This document shows, in pieces, positions 40,730 through 52,719 of a stretch of DNA of 64,000 nucleotides. Source of the DNA: Phymorhynchus buccinoides. Lineage: Eukaryota > Mollusca > Gastropoda > Neogastropoda > Raphitomidae. Where the stretch lies: assembly GCA_017654935.2 (NCBI GenBank), contig CM065704.1:27186824-27250823 (forward strand), read 5' to 3'. The notes under the pieces were generated by a model. It ran no database searches. It saw nothing but the letters and a program-made list of their open reading frames with translations, and had not been told where the DNA came from. A program made the position numbers and the translations under genes. Numbering within the stretch: position 1 is the first letter of the stretch; each line of letters begins with the position of its first letter.

Positions 40730-41870
40730 ACGCCCTCTGTATTGTAATAATAGACCTGAAAACAAATTAACAATTACCAAGCCCTGTTACAAACATAGAC
40801 CAGACACACCTCAAGGATGCACAACACAAAACAACCATGCTTTACAAGATGGGTTAGGGTTCAGTCCCTGCCACGGTGCCAAAAGCATGAAAAATCATGC
40901 AATCTGTGTGGCTGTGGCAGCCAAAATGTGTTGAAAAAAGGGCGAAGTGTCCATGTGGGATCATGATGCACGTGCAAGGCACGTCTAAGATGAAACATAT
41001 TTCAGCCATCTTTGCTATAAAATCAGTAGACTGAATAACCTTTACAAGGCAGTGTAAAAAGCAATGGCTCATAGGCAAGACTGGACACTGCAGTATCGTG
41101 CGACGCGCCTATGCGTGATTGACGAGGGGATCCTGACCGCGATGTTGCAGGGCGTCTAAACGTGTCTCACTCCGTATCCAACGTCTCTTAGAAGGTCAGG
41201 CAAACTGGAAGGTACAGGATCGCGTCACGACCAGGTCGTCCTCGGTGTACCAACAGACCAGGGAATTGACGATCGTCATGCTTGTCCCCTAAGCAATGGA
41301 CCGTCACCTCATCCCATCCTGAGGCGTGAGCTAATGTAGGCTTCGAACGTCAATGTCAAGCAGAAGGACAGTTGCGACCCCTGATCCTAGACGCTTCTTC
41401 CAGGCAAATGGGTAAACGCTGCTGTTCTGCAAGACGACAATGCCCGTCCAATCGAGCCCGTGTTTGTGGACGGATATCTACAAGCAATCAGGGGATGCAG
41501 TGGCCATCTCGTCACCCGATTGGCTCCAATTGAGCACCTTGGGATGGCCTTGGGCGGAGGGATCCAACAACCAACCCCATCTGTGAGGCCCAGTTATTAT
41601 TTTCGTCGAGCAGGAGGGCAGCAATACCGCAGGACACTTCTACGGAGCCTGGGACCCATGCGGCGACGTGCGCTGAATGCCTGGCAGCAAACGAGTTGTT
41701 TGGCCACACGCGGTACTGAGAAGTGCAGTTTTCACAAGTGGCTTTTGGACTTGCTGAAGGAGGGTGACTGGACAGCTCAATGTCGTGCCGAATGGTTGAT
41801 TTCGTTCAATGTTGAATTGGAATTTGTTGAATAAATTTGAATCATTCTGAAAAGTTTCCTTGAAATTTGC
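40730..41870 (+). mobile_element. Tc1/mariner-like transposase relic
   Basis: Plus strand, several frames. The HTH-like region is near 41080-41230. CKTTMPVQS in one frame and QDDNARP in another lie near 41430, then VFVDGYLQAIRG and LAPIEHLGMALGG at 41460-41560. These correspond to the DNARPH, PDLxPIEHxWDxLGR region of Tc1-like DDE transposases. Stops and frameshifts throughout make it a pseudogene. TIRs were not resolved. Confidence 0.82.
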
Positions 41871-43228
41871 TGGGTGTGTGGTCTGGAGAAGGAGACGTCA
41901 TGGAAGGGCCCATAAAGTTTTGCCAGAGTAAAAAAAAAAGATAAATAAAAGACTTGTATTGTAAAAATTCGTGCAAACGATGTGGTCTAAACTCAGGGGG
42001 CCATAATTAGAAAAGGAGATAAGCACATGTTTCTCTTCAATGGAGAATTGGACTTCAGCACCTCCCGCCAAGGAGGCATCGCGAGTTGACGGTTTGATTT
42101 TTGGAAACCAGAGCAAAAGGTGAGTGTTGCAATCTCTGTTGTATTTCCTGGTGATCGCGGCGTGTTTCTTGCCAAAAGGCTCATCCGTCAGGTTGGCCCT
42201 TTACGGGTACATTTTACTCTTTTTTAAAGTTGTAAAACGTTTTCGGATGCACTTGGCTTTGATTGCGTTGTTAGATGAACAACAATAAATGCACTGAAAG
42301 GTTGAATTTATATTTTAAAATAAAATAAAAGGGTGCTCATACATTAAAAAAATCGTCCGCTAGACGTGGCTCGGAGTTGCGTTCAAAAGGAAATGACGGA
42401 CATAGAACTGGATTGCGAAGTAAAACAACGGTTTTTTGGGTCCAACTAAATAAGACTAGAGCTCTCTTCGGTGCTTTGAAGAAACAAGTGACCCAGATCA
42501 GCCTGGCACAGTCACATGGTTTCCTCTCAAAGTTCCCTGGCTGCGAAAATCGGGTGGAAAACTGACACAGCAATGTTGTCATCGTCGCCACTCTTCATCT
42601 TATTTCAACATCTTTGTTTCTGTAGAAAGAATAGGACCCATAATTTGCGGGCTTCCGTTGTGAAGGAGTATTGCTATCTATGAGATAAGTAGTCCTAGCG
42701 CATGCCAATCAGAATCGTTTGTTTGTCCGCCATTGGGAATCATTACGAAACTAAGTGCATGGCTTTGTACACGATGTCTCTGCAATATGTGATTACACCC
42801 TACCTGCCTATTTCTGGGTTCTTTCCGTGGTTAGGGATAGGATTAGGGTAGGCTTAGGGTTAGTGAACAAACATACTGTCCCTTACGTTCTTTGGTAGTA
42901 ATCACGTGAGATAAGTAACTGCTCTAATGCGCATGCGCAGAGGTAACTACGCACTACTTATTTATCGTGACACCGTCGTGTTTTCCCTTACGTCATAGAA
43001 CAAATTACGTCATAGTAACATGTCGCCTGGTCGAACACGGCGCTTAAAAATGGTAACAAACAAAATCAATTATAATTACCGCCACCAGCTGGAGGAGAGA
43101 TAAACAGATATAGCCAAAATAAGGTGAGAAAACTTTATTCATCAACTACAGTAGCAACAAAAGCTTATTTGTTCGCGGAGAGCCGATTTAAAACAATCGT
43201 TCAGCCAACAGGAGCCCGGCCCCACCCT
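41871..43228. other. No gene recognised
   Basis: Contains GGTTAGGGATAGGATTAGGG near 42830 (telomere-like by chance) and ORFs without motifs at 42337-42591. Confidence 0.4.
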
Positions 43229-43570
43229 ATGGCTTGTACCCACGTGTCGTAATATCCGGCCACAAGGAGCGCTCCATTAGTATGGAGACCGCCCACTTAT
43301 CAGTAACTTTGTTTGAAAAATTGCCCGAGTGATGCTGGGTACACGTTTAAATTTGAGCGCTTCTCGCTTTTGCTAAGACAGTGATTCAGGGAACATAAAT
43401 TGTTGTTTATACCATGGTGTGGTTTGTTCAGCCCGTGTACATGGCGAAAGCCGATACGCGACGTTTAATCGAACTTCCATCCTGTTTACACACAAATTGA
43501 CCTAAGATGGCGACACTTTCGTTGGAAGTCGAGATGCGCACGCAGTCGTGGGGCGGGAGGCCATTAATCG
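43229..43570 (+). repeat. Dispersed repeat R-A, copy 3
   Basis: GGCTTGTACCCACGTGTCGT to GATGGCGACACTTTCGTTGG. It is the longest copy, with about 130 bp inserted relative to 28236-28440. Confidence 0.85.
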
Positions 43571-44205
43571 AGCCTGTTTGATGTTTATCCATGGCATTCC
43601 AAACCATCAAACTTTGACTGAAATGAAACATGTTGTCCATGATACTAACAAATCGAATTCCTGGATATTGTGGGGCTTCTTCTTTAATTAATAAGTCGAC
43701 CGAGTCCTTTGGGGGTAGATCAAGTGCTAGACTACAAGTGTCTTTTCAAGAAGATTGCTATCAATAGTACTTCGGTACAATAGAATCGATTCCGTCAGAC
43801 GAAGAGGCTCACGTGTGTGCGTACAGGCCGACCCTTCTTACGCTTATATTAAACAGTCGATACTTTTTTTACTCTGAGTATTAATACGTCGAGCCATGGA
43901 CACGGGGCTTAAGTTGGTATTGGTGTTCACGGTTGTCGTGCCTTGCCCTGATTATAAACCCCTGCTCACCTGTTCCTTCGCTGGTTTGACGTCCAAAAAT
44001 GTGATTGAGTATATGGATGGTATACTAAACTGTGCAGAGGGAGAGAGAGGGTCTGTAAAGGGAGGGGGTGTACAACCTATGGCGTTGGGATGGTGTGTGT
44101 GTGGGAGTTGGGGTTACATTAACACATCATCATCATCGTCGTCATCAAAATAATCACACATCGTGACCGGGCAGTTTTCCTTCTTTTAAGGCACCTTCAT
44201 CATTT
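43571..44205. other. No gene; ORF at 43896-44153 unassigned
   Basis: The ORF begins MDTGLKLVLVFTVVVPC, a hydrophobic start resembling a signal peptide, but runs into a (CAT)n/(CGT)n tract. Coding status is doubtful. Confidence 0.3.
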
Positions 44206-44890
44206 TTATTGTCTTTTTGTGTTTGTGTGTGTTCTTGTCATGAATGCAAGGGTGTGTGTACAGTGTGTGTGTGTAATGGTAGTGTGTTGTGTGTGCAATG
44301 TGTTGTCTGTCTTCCATGATGCTGTCTGCAAAACCCGGTCTGTCTGTCTGTCTGTCTGTGCGATGTGTTGCGTGTGCGTGTGCGTGCGCGTGTGTGTGTC
44401 CGAGTGTCGTGTGTAAGAAATTCGTGTGCGGGCATAATGCCTTTTTTTCTTATAACCGAGTTGAATTGGAAAAAGGTAGGGAATAAAAGAGAAAAAGAGA
44501 ACAAACAAGAAAAGAAAGGCAAACAGAAACATAAAACGAAGAGAAAATGCTTTTACATAATTTGGTGCATGAAAAAAAAGGAAAAAAATGCAAAACAAAA
44601 GGAGGAAAAAAAGAAAGAACGGAACAGAAAATTTAAAACAAAAATGAAGGCAGAAGTGTTTGTGAGTTGCATGATGAGCGAGCAAGATAGCGGAGAGCAG
44701 ATGAATGATTGGGTGTGATGTGACAGTTACACATTTGTTTAAATGTAAATTTCTGTTTCCTGTTTTTAATTAATATTTTAATTTGGATGTATTTTAACTT
44801 ATTTTACACGGTGGAAGACAATTTTTCCATTTGCGTTTGTAAAATGCCAATGGACAATAAAGAAATTTGTGACTTATGACTTATGACTCA
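44206..44890 (+). repeat. Dispersed repeat R-C, copy 1 (LINE 3'-UTR-like)
   Basis: 44640-44890 (GCATGATGAGCGAGCAAGAT, GATGAATGATTGGGTGTG, CACGGTGGAAGACAA) recurs at 57742-57960. Both copies end in ACTTATG repeats. The first half is GT-rich and purine-rich. Confidence 0.75.
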
Positions 44891-44919
44891 TGTTTTAAAT
44901 CATAAAATCAAAATACAGC

Positions 44920-46713
44920 AAATCACGGTTATAAGAAATTCGAAGGGAGATGATTGTCTTGCTTCTTACCATATCCGAGTTTTCTTATAATCGAAAATCA
45001 GATATAAGAAAACATTTTGAAGGTTTTTTTCCTTATAACCAAATTGAATGGGGGAAATGGGGAAAGAGAAAAGAAAAAAAGAAAGGAAAGAAAGACAGAA
45101 AAACAAAACGAAGATAAAATCCTCTTTCCTAATTTGGTGCATTTCTTACATTATAAAATCAAAATCGTCTAATAATAAGAAGATTTAAAGGTAGCCTACA
45201 ACTACTCAACTAACAAGCTTTTTTTTTCATTTTTACTGTTATGAAATGCGTCCCCATTCACCTATCTTGTACTGAAATATTACCATTTACTGTCCACCCA
45301 TGCAGCTTTTCATCGATCATTTGCTTGTGTTTATGTGGATATTTGTCCACATTTTCAGTTATTTGTATTTTTCTTCTTAAAGAAATGGATTGCCTTTTCC
45401 TCTCTGCTATTGCTGTTGAAAATGTAAGGATGGACAGTTTCTCTACAACCATCACAAAAGTACAGGCACTCATATTTTCTTCTGCTCAACATTTACTTTG
45501 CACATAATACTGAAGGAAAGTATGAAATAAAGGAACAAAAATAACTCAATTATATTAGTCTTGCAATCAAGTGTCTGTGCTGTTTAGAATGTCTGTGACG
45601 CAACTGGTATGAGGTAAGCTTTCCCTTTTGGAAGACCTCAATTTTCTCGGAAAATCCTTTCAGTTCAGGTCCAACTCACTTTTTAAGACACACTGACCCA
45701 ACACGACTATGGCCCTTGTTTTTTTGGGGGTAGCTGTGACCCACCTGCAAATTCCCAGAATTCCAAATGAGGCTGGTCTTGTAAAAATGTTTCGTTTTCA
45801 ATTTGCGGGCGCATTTGTATGGGAGTCAAACCTGGTCAAAACAAGATTTGTCCAGCTATATGAAGGAAAAACCACGTTGGAACTGTGATTTTGACACGTA
45901 ATCTGGGGGTACTTTAAGAAAATGGTGTTCAATGGTAATTCGCTTATAAGTAAAATAGAACGCGATGTAAGAAAAAGAACTGCAAACCACTTATGTATGA
46001 CATAATTCTTATATCCAAGTTTCCATTGCGGGGGAGAAGAAATGTGCTGCTTATAAAACCGAGTTTTTATACGCGATGTTTCTTATATCCGAGTTTGATC
46101 ATAGATAAGAAAGAAGAAGGTCGACAGGGAAATTGTTTTGCTTATGTAAGCGAGTTTTCTTACAAGCGAGTTCTTAAAAGCGGATTCGGCGGTATATATA
46201 GTTTTCTTTCCGATTTTTTTTTCACTAAGTAATTGAGGGGAAAAGAAAATGTTTTTGAGTGCCTTTCAATTTGGTTGATGAAGGTGGGTAGAGGGTAAGT
46301 AGTAGAGGGACGAAGTATACATTGATCGAGATTTACAAAGGCAGAAGAGACAAAATGTTTACTGAGGAACCACAAAGACTTTACTATAGGAGTTTTCTAG
46401 TCTTAATTATAACCCACTTGCTACTATGGGTGGGGTGGAGGGACGTGGTGAGATGTGAACGCAAAATTCATTGGTGAACCGAATTACCCAAAGGTCACAA
46501 GAGGACATTTTTTTATATTGTAAAACGAGGAGCCAGAAACTGTGGGGAACAAAAACGTGACTTTACATAGCAGTTTTTTAAAATATAAACCGAGAGTGCG
46601 ACTATCCGAGGTCTATTTAGGTAATAAAACAGTAGACCTTGGCCGGGAACCAGTGCTGTCCTTTACTGTAACCAAAATGCTATAACCGAGTTTACTATAA
46701 ACGGGGAGTACTG
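44920..46713 (-). mobile_element. pogo/Tigger-like transposon, inverted copy with transposase N-terminus
   Basis: Reverse of 36897-38419. The outer end, read inward, is CAGTACTCCCCGTTTATAGT, beside TA at 46714. A minus-strand ORF at 45258-45473 reads AERKRQSISLRRKIQITENV then DKYPHKHKQMIDEKL. This resembles the start of the CENP-B/pogo helix-turn-helix, and that segment is missing from the left copy. The inner end is not defined. Confidence 0.75.
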
Positions 46714-47979
46714 TATAACTTATAGGGGGCCTCACAATTTGCTAAGGATATTATTTTAAAGGAAAATTAAGTCAAAGAGAGTCTGCCTAAATTAATGTTA
46801 CTATATAAACAATCACTGTACATTTCTTTGTATTCAAAAGTCTTTCAAATAGAAAATAAATCAACTTTAAAGTATGCAGATTTGTAGGCCTGTCAAAGGT
46901 CGTGCCATGTTTGCCACTGTAAGAGTAGATGCCCCTGAATTATTGAGTCACACACTCAGTTTAACCTACTAGGACTAGTGCGTTGGGCATTAGCCTAAAA
47001 GGTTATAATAGGTGCATGCATGTGTGTGTGTGTGTGTTGTGTGTAGTGTTGGGGTGTGTGTGTGTGGTGTGTGTGTGTGTGGCACACTTGCGAAATGTGG
47101 TAGTGAATCAGGTCACAGAGACGAGAGTGTGGGTTGCTGTTTTGTTTTTTTTTGACTGAGATCAGCACCAGACTAACAACATCCTGAAGTTACAATTAAT
47201 TAATAGCTTCCACCCCTGCCTTCTTTCTTAGCTGCTAAATGTTGTAGCAGGTCAGTGTGCTGTGAATGAAGTCACCATTGTTCCTTAGTTATTAATAGAC
47301 TATGAGAATTGTAAGGTGAAACTGAGTCTGTGACGTCACAAACTAGCACAAAATGGGTGGCGCCTCCATAAAACTTTTCAATCGGGGCACTTTCCCAATG
47401 GCATTGTTATGCAGAATTGAACTAAAATCGAAGTTTTATTTGAAGATACAAGCCTAGTTAATTATAATTTGGTGAATATAGTAATTTATAATTCTTGCAA
47501 AGAGATCAATTCTATTTGGATTTTATGTCCTTTCAGCATACAAAAGTATCAAAGATGAACAAAAAGCCAACAATTGTTTTTTGTTCGGTTGAATTAACAT
47601 GTCGTCTTCACATTTGATAGAAAAACAAGGTCGTCGAGAATTATTTATCGGCTATCTCAAGGAAAACGTGTGTGATACCCTTCAAAATGCAATAAAACAA
47701 CGAATGGAGCGAATTTTCATTTTAATATTGTGTGGGTTTTTGTGCAAAAAAAAGTCATGGATAAGCATGTGGCAAGACCCTCTCACCTGCAATTCCAGGC
47801 TTCGGAAACGCCCTTTTGTGTTCTGGAGAGCTTGAATCTCCTGATGATCAGTTGTTCCACCCCCTCCTCCATCAGGCACGTTCTGGGTCATGAGACTTTG
47901 AGCTGCTGGGTGAACGGCTTCTAAGGCTGCCTAGAGAATGTTTCAACATTCTTCTATCAGACATGCGGTTCTGGATTGT
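46714..47979. other. No gene recognised; GT tract 47020-47082
   Basis: A TGACGTCA palindrome lies at 47332. The ORF 47599-47835 is not recognised. 47600-47980 may be the 3' part of the Tc1-like relic that follows. Confidence 0.4.
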
Positions 47980-48490
47980 GAACCCTACCTAGTCATATGA
48001 ACGATGATTCCTGCTGCAGGTGCGCAGTCAACAACCCATGCTCCTGATGAAAAGGGCATATCATCTAAGGAATGACGTCCATCTTCGAGATCAGCTAGAC
48101 AGAGATTGACGTCGGACATCGATGACCTGAACCATGTTTGGGAAAGGATCAGGGATCCTTGTGAAGAATCTGTGGACACCGACCCATACGATACAGGCCC
48201 AAAACGTCAAAGACCCACCTGAGATTACATGCTCTCTTGACTCACATTTCCTGGTAATGCTCGCCTGAGACTCTCCACCCCTAGCAAGACCATGCATGAA
48301 ACTAAGGACTGATCCGAACTCACTGGTGAAGAGAATAATGTCAGTTTCATAACGTCCAGATAGTGGGTTCTGGGTATCAAAAGGACAGCCGGACTTATTA
48401 GCTGAAAGATCGGGGATGCCCAAACATGACCAGGGGGAGTAAAGGCAAGCATCATGCAGTCGTTCACAGTTGGATGAAAAATGTTCTGCA
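47980..48490 (-). mobile_element. Tc1/mariner-like transposase relic, second
   Basis: The minus strand encodes DIILFTSEFGSVLSFMHGLA, then SREHVISGGSLTFWACIVWV. This resembles the FTDESRFxL...GGGSVMVWxGI core of Tc1-like transposases. Stops follow. It is a pseudogene of a lineage different from 40730-41870. Confidence is limited because the catalytic residues cannot all be placed. Confidence 0.6.
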
Positions 48491-48887
48491 CTGAGGCATC
48501 AGCAAATCAAAATGCTTGCTGCCAGAGAAACGTGTGTGAAAACGTTTTGGCAGGCCTGAAAAAAGCAGAAAACAGAAAACGTCCATTTGTATGACAAGAC
48601 TCACAAATTAGGCTTCCTTCACGAGCGTCTATCATTGAGTGAGTGTATCAATAGTACAAACTCATGGTTAGTGGAACCAAAGGTCTGGAAGCGACGCATT
48701 GCGAATTCCAAAATAGTGAATGACACGGTCTCTGAACAAGCTGTTCTCCAGCAAAGTAAAATACAATAATTATTGAATATAAAAAAGCGTCTCCAGCAGC
48801 ATGCTAACACAGAAAGACAACTCTTTGCTTGTCAAATAACGTCATTATTTCACTTCGGCCATGAAACTTTGTCTCTAGTACGACGCT

Positions 48888-49350
48888 TAAGGGCTTCGCA
48901 CACTAGTGTCAAGATCTCGAGATCGCGGCGATTTTTTGCTGCAAGGCGCAGTTTGATGCGCCGCTTGCGTGCGAGAGACTCGCGTCGCGGCAGGATTTTT
49001 TATGCATAGCTGAGCGATTTTGCGTTGCTCGAGAATAGAACCAGCTCTAATTTTGATGCTCAAGATCGTAGAGATCATGAAACTAGCCAATCACAACGGA
49101 CGGACGGACCATAACTCAGATTGAAGAAAAAAAAATACTGTTCTTTCTAAGAGGAGATTTGACGCTAGAGTAATCTTTCCTTGATTTCCAAATAAGGAAG
49201 TTCGAGCGACAATAGGCGAAGCGACAAGAGTCGTGTGTGGTGAGAACACCACTGCCTCGCGACAAAGTGTGCTGTGATGCAGGCGTCAAACGCATCAAGG
49301 CGTTGCTCTGAGAAACAATTGACGCCTGATGCTAGTGTGCGAAGCGCTTA
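48888..49350. mobile_element. 463-bp TIR MITE
   Basis: TAAGGGCTTCGCACACTAG at the left and CTAGTGTGCGAAGCGCTTA at the right are inverted with one mismatch in 19. GC-richer than its surroundings, with TCGAGATCGCGGCG internal palindromes. No clear target duplication. Confidence 0.85.
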
Positions 49351-49696
49351 CGATGTGAGCAAGAAATGTCGTTGATTTTGACAATTTTACTCACTTTTTT
49401 CAGCGAAATGACACTTTTTGGGGTTCGCATGCGAAAACCACGTAATGCACGTGAACAGGAAGTTGGATAAAACAAGTTTGAGTGAGCTTCTGTTCACGGA
49501 TGATTTCTCTTTCCGGTCATATAATTTGTATTGCTTACATTTACACCGCCTTTTTGCAATCAAGGTTATAAAAGTCTACCCTTAACAAATGTTGACCAGT
49601 GTGTATCCACATTTAGGGCCGCAAGGGAGATAAATCCATACAATACAGTTAATGTTATTAATAGTCCTTGGTTTTAATAGTCATTGGTATTACGTG
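49351..49696. other. No gene recognised
   Basis: Unique-looking sequence without motifs. Confidence 0.4.
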
Positions 49697-50077
49697 GAAT
49701 TCCTATATAATGTTATAGAAAGAGTTCCATAGTACCATTGGCTGTTCTTGTTTTACAATGAACTGCTGCAGCACGGTGCTGTGCAGTGCTTACTATTCTG
49801 AGAATCATCGACTTTCACAAAGACTGAGCTAAAAGGGAAACGATTTCTCATTCCAGAGATGAAAACCAAAGGGAACTATCACTGTATGAATTCCTATATA
49901 GTGTCATAGAAAGATTTCCATAGTACCATTGGCTGTTCTTGTTTTACCGTGAACTGCTGCAGCACAGTGCTGTACAGTGCTTACTATTCTGAGAATCATA
50001 GACTTTCACAAAGACTGAGCTAAAACAGAAAATATTTATCATTCCAGAGATGAAAACCAGAGGGAACTATCACTGTA
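49697..50077. repeat. 191-bp tandem duplication
   Basis: Copies 49697-49887 and 49888-50077 both run from GAATTCCTATATA to GGAACTATCACTGTA with roughly 93% identity by eye. Each contains a CTGCAGCAC(G/A)GTGCTGT palindrome. Confidence 0.95.
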
Positions 50078-50373
50078 GCCATCTTCTATGTTTCATGCTG
50101 TGCTAGCAGCCTTTGATTTTTACTTCTCTATATTACCTGTGGGGGTACAGCTCTCATTATCACTTTACTATTGGCTACAACTTCAGGCTATTACACAGAG
50201 GTCTTTAAACGTGCAGATTCTTTTCCCCCTTTGATTTCAATTTTAGTCGGGTGGTTTTTTTCCATTTCTTAAAGGAGTCGTTAATGAGCAACATAGGACG
50301 CGCATTTGACCGCCGGGAGGGGGGGGCAGTCAAACCAGTAGGGGCTTAGTGCGCGATATTCTTAGCTGGGCGT

Positions 50374-50376
<3 letters not shown>

Positions 50377-50432
<56 letters not shown>
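50377..50432. repeat. GA microsatellite followed by poly-G
   Basis: (GA)n at 50377-50430, then a G run and GT/GC dinucleotides to 50515. Confidence 0.95.
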
Positions 50433-50441
<9 letters not shown>

Positions 50442-50515
50442 GACTCGTGCGTGCGTGCGTGTGTGTGTGCATGTGTGTCTTTGCGCGCGCGTGCGTGTGC
50501 GTGCGTGTGTGTGTG

Positions 50516-51968
50516 TTTAGGGTTATGGTGGTAGAATATTCTCTTTGAGAGGATCAGGACTCCCTGCCTGGGGAAATCGTAGTGGTCAACGTTGTTCTGG
50601 TCGTGGCCGTGGCCAAGTCAACAAAAGCATTGGCGGGTCTGCTGGTTCAGGTGTCTCCTATTGGAACTGTGGGTGTAAGTTCCATCATGGACACTACATT
50701 AGCATCCATGGTTCCGAATAAGCTAAACGAAGTGAATGTCCCTACAATGACAATCAGTACAAAGCAATGCATAAATAGGCCCAAGACAGTTCATGAAAGC
50801 ACTTGTTTGAACAAGCATTATCAACCACGCCACAGTCCTGTGTTAAAGTTTCTTAAGTAAAAACAAACACAAACAAAAAAAGGAATTTCGTGCAGGCTAT
50901 TCTCAAACGATGGTGAGGTTATTGAACATTATCGTTCTTCCTGCTCCTTTGAGGGAAGGTGCCTTGCACACTGCCTGTGATGCCTTGCTGACTGGGCTTT
51001 GTGGTGTCAATCAAGCGCACTCCTCAGGGAGTGCTGACTTCATTCTTTTGGCCTGGGGGCTGTTTCACAAGGGCTAACGTTACGTAGCGTGAGCGCAAAT
51101 CGGCAAAAACGGTACTAAGAAACACCTCTTTTGCCGACGATTGTTCAAAACGTTTTGTGGCTGTGATCGAGGTAGCAAGCAACAAACTATTTGAAGGATC
51201 ATGGGAAATATCATGACTTCCAACTTTTTTTTTTTATATCTCGCGTGAGGAGACTTGAACTTTAAAAATGGAAGACCAAAACAACAAGCTTGCCACAGCA
51301 AATATTCTTTAGTGTAGGTCTATCGTGAAAAAATATGGGATGATTTTAGCAAATTAAACAAATGCAAGTGTTTTCGAGTGCTCTTTCTTAATTTTCATCA
51401 TGTTAGATGGCATAATATAGTGCACATTTAATTTTCTGCACAAATAGACGTGGGTGAAATCGAAGACTTTGTCCAAAGTGACAGAGAGGTATGATTTATC
51501 TCCCTTATGATAGCAACCTTTTTCTCTCTCCCAAAAATGAAGAGTAAGCTTCAAGAGTTATCTGACCTTAGCAAACGTTTAGGGTGTTTCTTAGGCCCCG
51601 TTTGGCGTAAGCGTTATTCGCGCGGCGACCGTTATCTAGTCGCACTCAATTGTCAGTCATGTGACATTTGCCTAAAGACTGTTTCCAAGGGTTGATCCCC
51701 ATGTGGCCCTCTCCAAAGCACGCCTGTCATCAGTGTTCTTTTCCAAAGGGGCGCTCGGAAAGAAAGTCACAGGGGGAAGGGGCTACAGGATACATTTTCG
51801 CGAACATACTAACAGCACGAATACTTTCCGCGGTATACAAATTGCGCGAATGTCTGATAGCCAAATAGCGCGAACCCCTTAAATTTCCGTTTGCCAATGC
51901 CCCTGCCCACTAACGGGGAGGTTGCATTGTCGCCCCCTGCTCACCAACGCGCATGCGCGCGTACTCAG
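50516..51968. other. No gene recognised
   Basis: A plus-strand frame near 50590 gives SGRGRGQ and YWNCGCKFHHGH, weakly like a gag zinc knuckle, interrupted by stops. 51040-51600 has imperfectly inverted ends (GGGGCTGTTTCACAAGGGCT). Neither is secure. Confidence 0.3.
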
Positions 51969-52032
<64 letters not shown>

Positions 52033-52057
52033 ATGTGTGTGTGTGTGTGTGTGCGTG

Positions 52058-52131
<74 letters not shown>

Positions 52132-52172
52132 TGTGTGTGTGTGTGTGTGTGAGTGTCTGTGTGTGTGTGTGT

Positions 52173-52246
<74 letters not shown>

Positions 52247-52274
52247 CAGTGTGTGTGTCTGTGTGTGTGTGTGA
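51969..52274. repeat. GT microsatellite, about 300 bp
   Basis: Nearly pure (GT)n with scattered interruptions. All six frames stay open, producing spurious Cys-Val or Thr-His ORFs. Confidence 0.98.
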
Positions 52275-52719
52275 AAATCGCAACACTTCTGTTTCTAAAC
52301 AAAAACTGTGTTGAAACTGAATTACATTTTCTTTCCGATTGTGAAAATTTGTGACTTAAGAATCAAATTTATTCCACAGATCGAACACAGGTTGTATCCA
52401 TCTATTCATCTTCATATGCATCTTCATAATCTTGGAAGATATAGGCCTATCTTTAATATGTCAATAAGTGCATGTCGCTATAGTGTAATTATGGCTATAG
52501 TGTAATTATTATATATCTGGTATAGTCCCACATAACACAGGGTGATCAGCCTGAAAGCGGCCCTACCCCCGTCAATGCAAGCGGCATGATGGTGATTAAC
52601 AGAGGCGGCCCACAGTCGGTTTTGCAAAACGTTTTGCAAGCGGCCCAAGTGCAGATAAGCTCGGAAGTTGTATGGTAACCGACAGCGGGCCGACTGCACA
52701 ACGAATGTGAATCAGTTAC

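Noticed and set aside
42830..42865. Telomeric repeat (TTAGGG-like)
   Set aside because: Only two or three imperfect units; likely chance.
50516..50760. Retrotransposon gag zinc knuckle
   Set aside because: YWNCGCKFHHGH is suggestive but lacks the full CCHC spacing and is followed by stops; no pol region adjoins.
51879..52354. Cys-Val and Thr-His repeat ORFs, up to 135 codons
   Set aside because: Translation of a GT/CA tract; present in nearly every frame.
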